24,464 bases of DNA from Phoronis australis (taxonomy: Eukaryota; Phoronida; Phoronidae), in the NCBI GenBank assembly GCA_002633005.1, contig NMRA01000073.1, positions 890,911 to 915,374 of the forward strand. The letters are read 5' to 3'. The notes below the pieces were generated by a model. That model was not told the DNA's origin and made no database searches. It worked only from the letters and a program-made list of their open reading frames with translations. Below are positions 21,001 through 24,464 of the stretch, in pieces; position 1 is the stretch's first letter, and each line of letters starts with the position of its first letter. A program made the position numbers and the translations under genes.

Positions 21001-24000
21001 GCTAATGTCTAGCAGGAACTAAACACAAAGTGCAGTTGTATTTATTGAGCTTGTCAATGTGAAAGCAAAAATTTCTGCAAATAGGTGACCTTTGAACTAA
21101 TGACACACTTCAAGGGCTCACATAGCTCGCATCATGCAGTGGTATTACCCAGCACCACATCACCATACTTATTGGACATGGTTGTGATTTGCAGCGGGAC
21201 ATTTTCGTCACGAAACTCGTTCTTAAAAACATTTCACAATTTTCAACCTACTTCATATCCACATCGTCACTGCATATTGCATTTCTAACTAATTTGGCCA
21301 AGCAATCACAGAGATAGGAAATTAGCCTGCAAGTTCCACTTTATACTAATTAGTACTGAGTGGGACTTAACCATGATGCAGACTTTGATTGCCTTCTTTT
21401 AGAAGGTGCAGCATTTTAAAGGCATCACAAATGGCAGATCAATGTACTTAGGAGTAAACTTGGTAGTTGGTCATCTTGGTGACCATTGTTATTGAACACA
21501 GTATAACTGTTCATAGAACAGGAAATTGGGAGTATACCGGCCACCACAAATGCTTTCACAACAATCCATTTATTTGGAAGGGTATGCGCAGAAGAGCTAT
21601 CAGCTGACCTGTCTGCCTTAAGTGAATGGTAACTGAGCTGACAACTCACATGAATGATCAAAGGTGTGAAAATACAATTGAACTAACTAGCTGCTTCTTA
21701 ATTTTTGTCACATTTCCACAACAATGAACTAGCGGCAAGATCATTCAATTGTCATCAAATTTTTACGTCTTGGCTTGAGCTGTCAGTTCCGTTACCCGTC
21801 ACTAGAGGCAGACAGGTCAACTCGTATCCCTAAAATAGATGGGGTTTCAATACTATTCATATTTTATTTATCATCAGTACATACAATGTTTTTCAAAATC
21901 ATGCGAATACATTATTCCTAATAACAGATGACTCACTGTGCCACACTGGAAACGGGTCAGAATGTTGCATTGTGGAAATATTAATATCAATTTGCAAACA
22001 AATCTATCAGTAAGAGAAGGAGGTTAAAATTTGTTTTTTTCTGTTAGCCAAACTTTAGAACAGCACAGAAAGTCAGAATCACTACCAACGGGATATTTTC
22101 AAGTAGCAACGTGCTGACTGATCACATGGGACCGGATACCACTGCCTGCTTGAGGATGATGGGAGTAATTTAACTTTCAGGGAAACATTTGGCGTCTTAT
22201 CACATACACCGTGAAAGGGCATTTTCACAAAGTCACACACACCACCTGCTGTGTAGAAAAGCCGGTGGTAGTACGAATCACGTAATTCCACATGATCAAT
22301 CACCCTCTGTTACTTTCTGAAAGTTTCCCATTGCTGGTAAACCTGAGAAAACATGGGCATGACACAGAGCTGGCAACAAACGGTGATTCAGGTAATTCAT
22401 CATCCACCGGGCCATCGCCACCGCTGCCACACCCTCAACACATACCTCCCAATGAGCCAGTCCCGTTGGCACAGTGAAATTCGACGGGTAGGTGAGAATC
22501 TCAGCTCCCAGCTGTGTCAGGGCCGTAGAAAATTCTGGAAACCTTAGATCATAGCACTGTAAACAAGGCTAAGGAGTTGCGAGTGGAACACACACATTTT
22601 TACGATGAACACAAGAGGGCGCTGGGTCGGCAAGATTTTTAGATTTGATGGTTCTTGCAATTTAAAAAAATATCGAAGACTAATTATCAACAACGTAAAC
22701 TGCCGGGGTGGTAAAACTTTAAATATCGTCCGCGACCAAAATTTGTTAGAGAACAGGGCTTGGAATGACCAATGACAGAAAACGCGGAAACTTTGAAACT
22801 TTTACGGCCCAAATCATGCCCGATAACCAGCCTTGAAATGGTCACTGTGACAAAAATCGGAAGGACTAAAAAAAAAAAATAATAAAACCGTTACCGTTAC
22901 CACCATCAGTACATCAGTAGCATTAATCTGCGTCCTTTTAGCTCGCCCGTCAGCTCCCAACCCACACCTTTTTGACTGCAGAGCGGTAGTATTTGTCACC
23001 GCGCTTAACAATAACACGGGACGCCATTGAAAATCCCACCACGCTGTCCCAGATGCCCCGGCAATGTTGACAACTTACGTTCCTCCGAAACATAAAGAGC
23101 AACTTCCGCTTTACGAGGTGAACGTCGTCTCCAACGCCGCGGAAAGGAATTTGCCGCGCAAATTTTATATCAAATCCGATTTTTTTACGCGGAAAGCACA
23201 TTTGAAATAAGCGGAAATCCGCGTTTCCGCAGAAAATTCCAAGCCCTGAGAGAAGCGAGGCTAAAGATAGTGCCCACAAAGGTGACTGGGATGGTATGAT
23301 CCAAGATACCACCCAATACAGCAGCTTACCTAATACAAGAACTAGAAAGCAAAGGTCGGAGTTCAAAAGAAGTCAAGAAAACCACACGTCCTCACAAAGC
23401 CAACAACAGCACCATATGCAAATATTTCAAAATCAATGTGTACTCTTGTGCAGTGGACCTGTCCCATTGGTGCAAAAATACATTTGAATTCATGAATTCT
23501 CAGTGTCTGTACAACATATTACTTGTACGCTCAACATGGTGGTGGTGGTGGTGGTGGTGTTTTCTGCATCCAGACAGAACTGAAAATTTAAAAGGAGTAG
23601 CTCAACTTTAGTAAGAGACCTCACACAATTATCACCATTTCCAATTAAACACTTTCCTTTTTCTGCTCCCAAACATGTGCCAAAGTTTAGAGTAAGGTAT
23701 CTGTTGCCAAGCATTACCCAACTGCCCGAATGATTACATCAAAGGATTATCGCGACTGTATTGTACCCTGTTGGTGGTTTCGTCCACTTTTCAACAACGC
23801 CCAAATTGCATAAACAAAGAGTTAAATTTTGGTGTTTTTCTATCACCATTTTTATGAGCAGACCAAAAGCATGTTTTAATAGCAAGCCTCAGTGACGTGA
23901 CAATACTTGGGAATGGTCCCATACAAAACAAATATACATTTCATAGTCATTACATAGATGATTGGTAGGAAAATAATAATTTGTGGAGAGCAGTTTGCCT

Positions 24001-24120
24001 TGTCTTGTTTTGGTGCAATGCCAATCCCAGAAGTAAGGATACAACACCGAGCCCAACGCGACCAACAGGTGTCGCCACTGGAGGTACGATGCAGGTTCCT
24101 GGCTTTACAACTTTAGATTC
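15024..24120 (-). CDS. NitFhit: NitFhit fusion: nitrilase plus FHIT, 5' end missing
   Basis: Exons in coding order: 24120-24043, 22556-22446, 20807-20706 (second copy 18998-18897), 17920-17758, 17495-17370, 17002-16827, 16047-15979 and 15140-15024. All junctions are GT-AG and in phase. The nitrilase part keeps the catalytic Cys in CYDLRFPE, and has [23 protein letters not shown] and HRRHDLYG. Its Glu and Lys residues lie in exons beyond the window. The FHIT part has [33 protein letters not shown] and the histidine triad [14 protein letters not shown]. It ends with the sequence HDKDDKG and a short helix before TGA. In the known families, NIT1-type enzymes hydrolyse deaminated glutathione and FHIT hydrolyses diadenosine triphosphate. 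The fused form is known from flies and nematodes. The conserved FHIT Trp near the C-terminus is Phe here. The assignment is firm; the true exon count depends on the duplication. Confidence 0.9.
15781..15805. repeat. (TTGTA)5 microsatellite
   Basis: Five perfect TTGTA units lie in a minus-strand intron of NitFhit, between its last two exons. Confidence 0.95.
15927..15958. repeat. 16-bp perfect tandem duplication
   Basis: CCACGGTAGTATTACA occurs twice head to tail, 21 bp beyond the donor side of the histidine-triad exon. Confidence 0.9.
17758..17920 (-). other. NitFhit junction exon (end of nitrilase)
   Basis: This exon encodes the nitrilase end, VVDPWGAVV to [15 protein letters not shown]. 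The donor at 17757 reads GTGGCTAAG. If it is not used, the frame reads Gly-Gly and then TAA at 17752-17750. If it is used, the G left over joins CT of the FHIT exon to give Ala and stays in frame. The weak donor and the adjacent stop would allow a nitrilase-only product as well as the fusion. Confidence 0.75.
18204..18532. repeat. Segment bounded by 12-bp direct repeats
   Basis: GCCTAAAGTAAA occurs at 18204-18215 and again at 18521-18532, enclosing about 305 bp of sequence with a different, GC-richer character. The right copy coincides with the left edge of the 1.8-kb duplication, which starts at 18526 within it. This looks like a recombination, insertion or assembly breakpoint. Confidence 0.6.
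18210..18488 (+). pseudogene. Plus-strand ORF fragment, unknown
   Basis: An open frame of 92 codons runs from just after a TAA to a TGA at 18486-18488. Its composition and codon use look coding (for example [19 protein letters not shown] and [12 protein letters not shown]). It has no early Met, and lies antisense in a NitFhit intron within the stretch bounded by 12-bp direct repeats. I do not recognise the protein. It could be a piece of a mobile element's ORF, an exon of a nested gene, or foreign or misplaced sequence. Confidence 0.35.
18526..20311. repeat. Tandem duplication, copy A
   Basis: This 1786-bp unit matches copy B (20313-22122) along its whole length. Divergence is a few percent on the left and well under one percent over roughly the last 600 bp. 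It carries the complete 102-bp nitrilase exon on the minus strand (18998-18897). It ends with GTGCTGACTGAT, immediately before the single N. Confidence 0.95.
18897..18998 (-). other. Duplicated nitrilase exon, copy A
   Basis: The exon is 34 codons and phase 0 on both sides, with intact acceptor (ATACAG) and donor (GTGAGA). It encodes the same 34 residues as copy B, including [13 protein letters not shown]. The only base difference I find is one synonymous change (TGC versus TGT for Cys). Confidence 0.85.
20312..20312. other. Single N at duplication junction
   Basis: The only ambiguous base in the window lies exactly between the last base of copy A and the first base of copy B, as an assembler would leave when joining two overlapping or allelic contigs. 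Confidence 0.9.
20313..22122. repeat. Tandem duplication, copy B
   Basis: An 1810-bp unit that starts AAGTAAATTTT and ends GTGCTGACTGAT, as copy A does. It differs by substitutions and small indels, such as an extra GTACTATTGTTATAAT-type unit near 20606-20650. It carries the nitrilase exon at 20807-20706 with intact splice sites. Beyond its end the sequence continues uniquely as CACATGGGACC. Confidence 0.95.
20706..20807 (-). other. Duplicated nitrilase exon, copy B
   Basis: This is the 34-codon exon next to the catalytic-Cys exon in transcript order, with acceptor GTACAG and donor GTGAGA. It is phase 0 on both sides. One copy suffices for a normal nitrilase fold; including both would add 34 repeated residues without breaking the frame. 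Confidence 0.85.
22446..22556 (-). other. Nitrilase catalytic-Cys exon
   Basis: A 37-codon phase-0 exon that starts with the nucleophile Cys codon (complement of 22556-22554) in CYDLRFPE and ends at GLAHWE. The acceptor is TTACAG and the donor is GTATGT. The length and motif order match nitrilases of the NIT1 branch. Confidence 0.9.
22754..23248. mobile_element. Non-autonomous DNA transposon (MITE-like), 495 bp
   Basis: The ends are perfect 13-bp inverted repeats, CAGGGCTTGGAAT at 22754-22766 and its complement at 23236-23248. Both sides are flanked by AGAGAA (22748-22753 and 23249-23254), a probable 6-bp target duplication. The element lies in a NitFhit intron. A CAGGG start is common in hAT-like elements, but those usually make 8-bp duplications, so the superfamily is open. 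A minus-strand open frame inside (about 22950-23235) encodes no recognised transposase. Confidence 0.65.
23538..23558. repeat. (GGT)7 microsatellite
   Basis: Seven perfect GGT units lie in the intron between the first two nitrilase exons in the window. Confidence 0.95.
24043..24120 (-). other. First nitrilase exon visible in the window
   Basis: A 26-codon phase-0 exon encoding ESKVVKPG to GRVGLGV, the segment just before the catalytic Cys in NIT1-type proteins. The acceptor is TTGCAG and the donor is GTATCC. The exons for the N-terminal part, with the catalytic Glu and Lys, were not found in 24121-24464 and must lie outside. Confidence 0.85.
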
Positions 24121-24464
24121 CTGCAACAAGAAATAACAAAACAGGTAATTAAGACCTAGTAATAACATGTATTGACATCAAAACTATTGAAAATTGATAT
24201 TAAGCATTTGATCATTTGTTGTGGATGTCAGTAGTTTAACAATACAAACCAAAGTAGGACCAGAAACATGTCATGAAGGCTAATTACCCGTGACCAGTAA
24301 TGACCAGGTAACTCAAATGACCGTTGGTCATTCCAGGTGCTTCGACAGTTTTTCGCAAGTATACCTGTTCTTCATGATAAAGCTTGACTAGTCTTTGGCT
24401 GTCCTGGGTAATTACTCATCCTTGTATTGGTGATTACGTATCTCACCTAAGGCATGCTGGGATA

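Noticed and set aside
19274-21661. Paired open frames on both strands at 19274-19850 and 21085-21661
   Set aside because: They are the same intronic sequence seen twice because of the tandem duplication; no domains and no conserved frame.
22950-23366. 138-codon minus-strand frame
   Set aside because: It runs across the right TIR of the MITE-like element and lacks an ATG at its start; no protein family is recognised, so it is not annotated as a gene.
1-24464. CRISPR array, bacterial operon or prophage
   Set aside because: No spaced direct-repeat array, no ribosome binding sites or operon structure; the genes are spliced and animal-like.

Overview
The window is animal nuclear DNA. Its genes are split by GT-AG introns and carry AATAAA signals, and the spacers hold SINE-like and MITE-like repeats and microsatellites. 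The nitrilase and FHIT domains lie on one strand with an in-frame splice between them. This matches the NitFhit fusion known from Drosophila and C. elegans and not the separate vertebrate genes, so an invertebrate is likely. Species or phylum cannot be told from the sequence alone.

Layout: (1) 448-1234, plus strand: a two-exon gene for a small, very basic, unrecognised protein. (2) 1235-4690: mostly non-coding DNA with a dispersed repeat copy, a tRNA-derived SINE-like element and a short inverted-repeat element. (3) 4421-4696: a compact candidate promoter with two E-boxes, a palindromic kappaB-like site, a STAT-like site and a TATA box. (4) 5068-12123, plus strand: a seven-exon gene whose exon phases join without a break into a predicted 1100-residue protein. 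It has about 17-18 ankyrin repeats, then a caspase p20/p10 domain, then an acidic-to-basic tail. The poly(A) signal is at 12335. (5) 12341-15023: a gene-poor spacer with the second copy of the dispersed repeat. (6) 15024-24120, minus strand, converging on the caspase gene: the 3' part of a NitFhit gene. Its nitrilase exons, including the catalytic Cys exon, splice in frame into four FHIT exons that carry the histidine triad. The 5' end lies beyond the right edge.

Inside the NitFhit gene a segment of about 1.8 kb, carrying one 102-bp nitrilase exon, is present twice in tandem. A single N lies exactly at the junction. This is either a haplotype duplication made by the assembler or a true exon duplication.

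The most notable item is the ankyrin-caspase. Ankyrin repeats stand where a CARD, DED or death prodomain would be expected. The catalytic His and Cys are kept, but the usual QACRG motif reads VACQT, so one S1-pocket residue is changed. With the kappaB/STAT-like promoter this suggests an immune or stress-linked caspase-like sensor, but that role is inference. The two main genes show no evident functional link.
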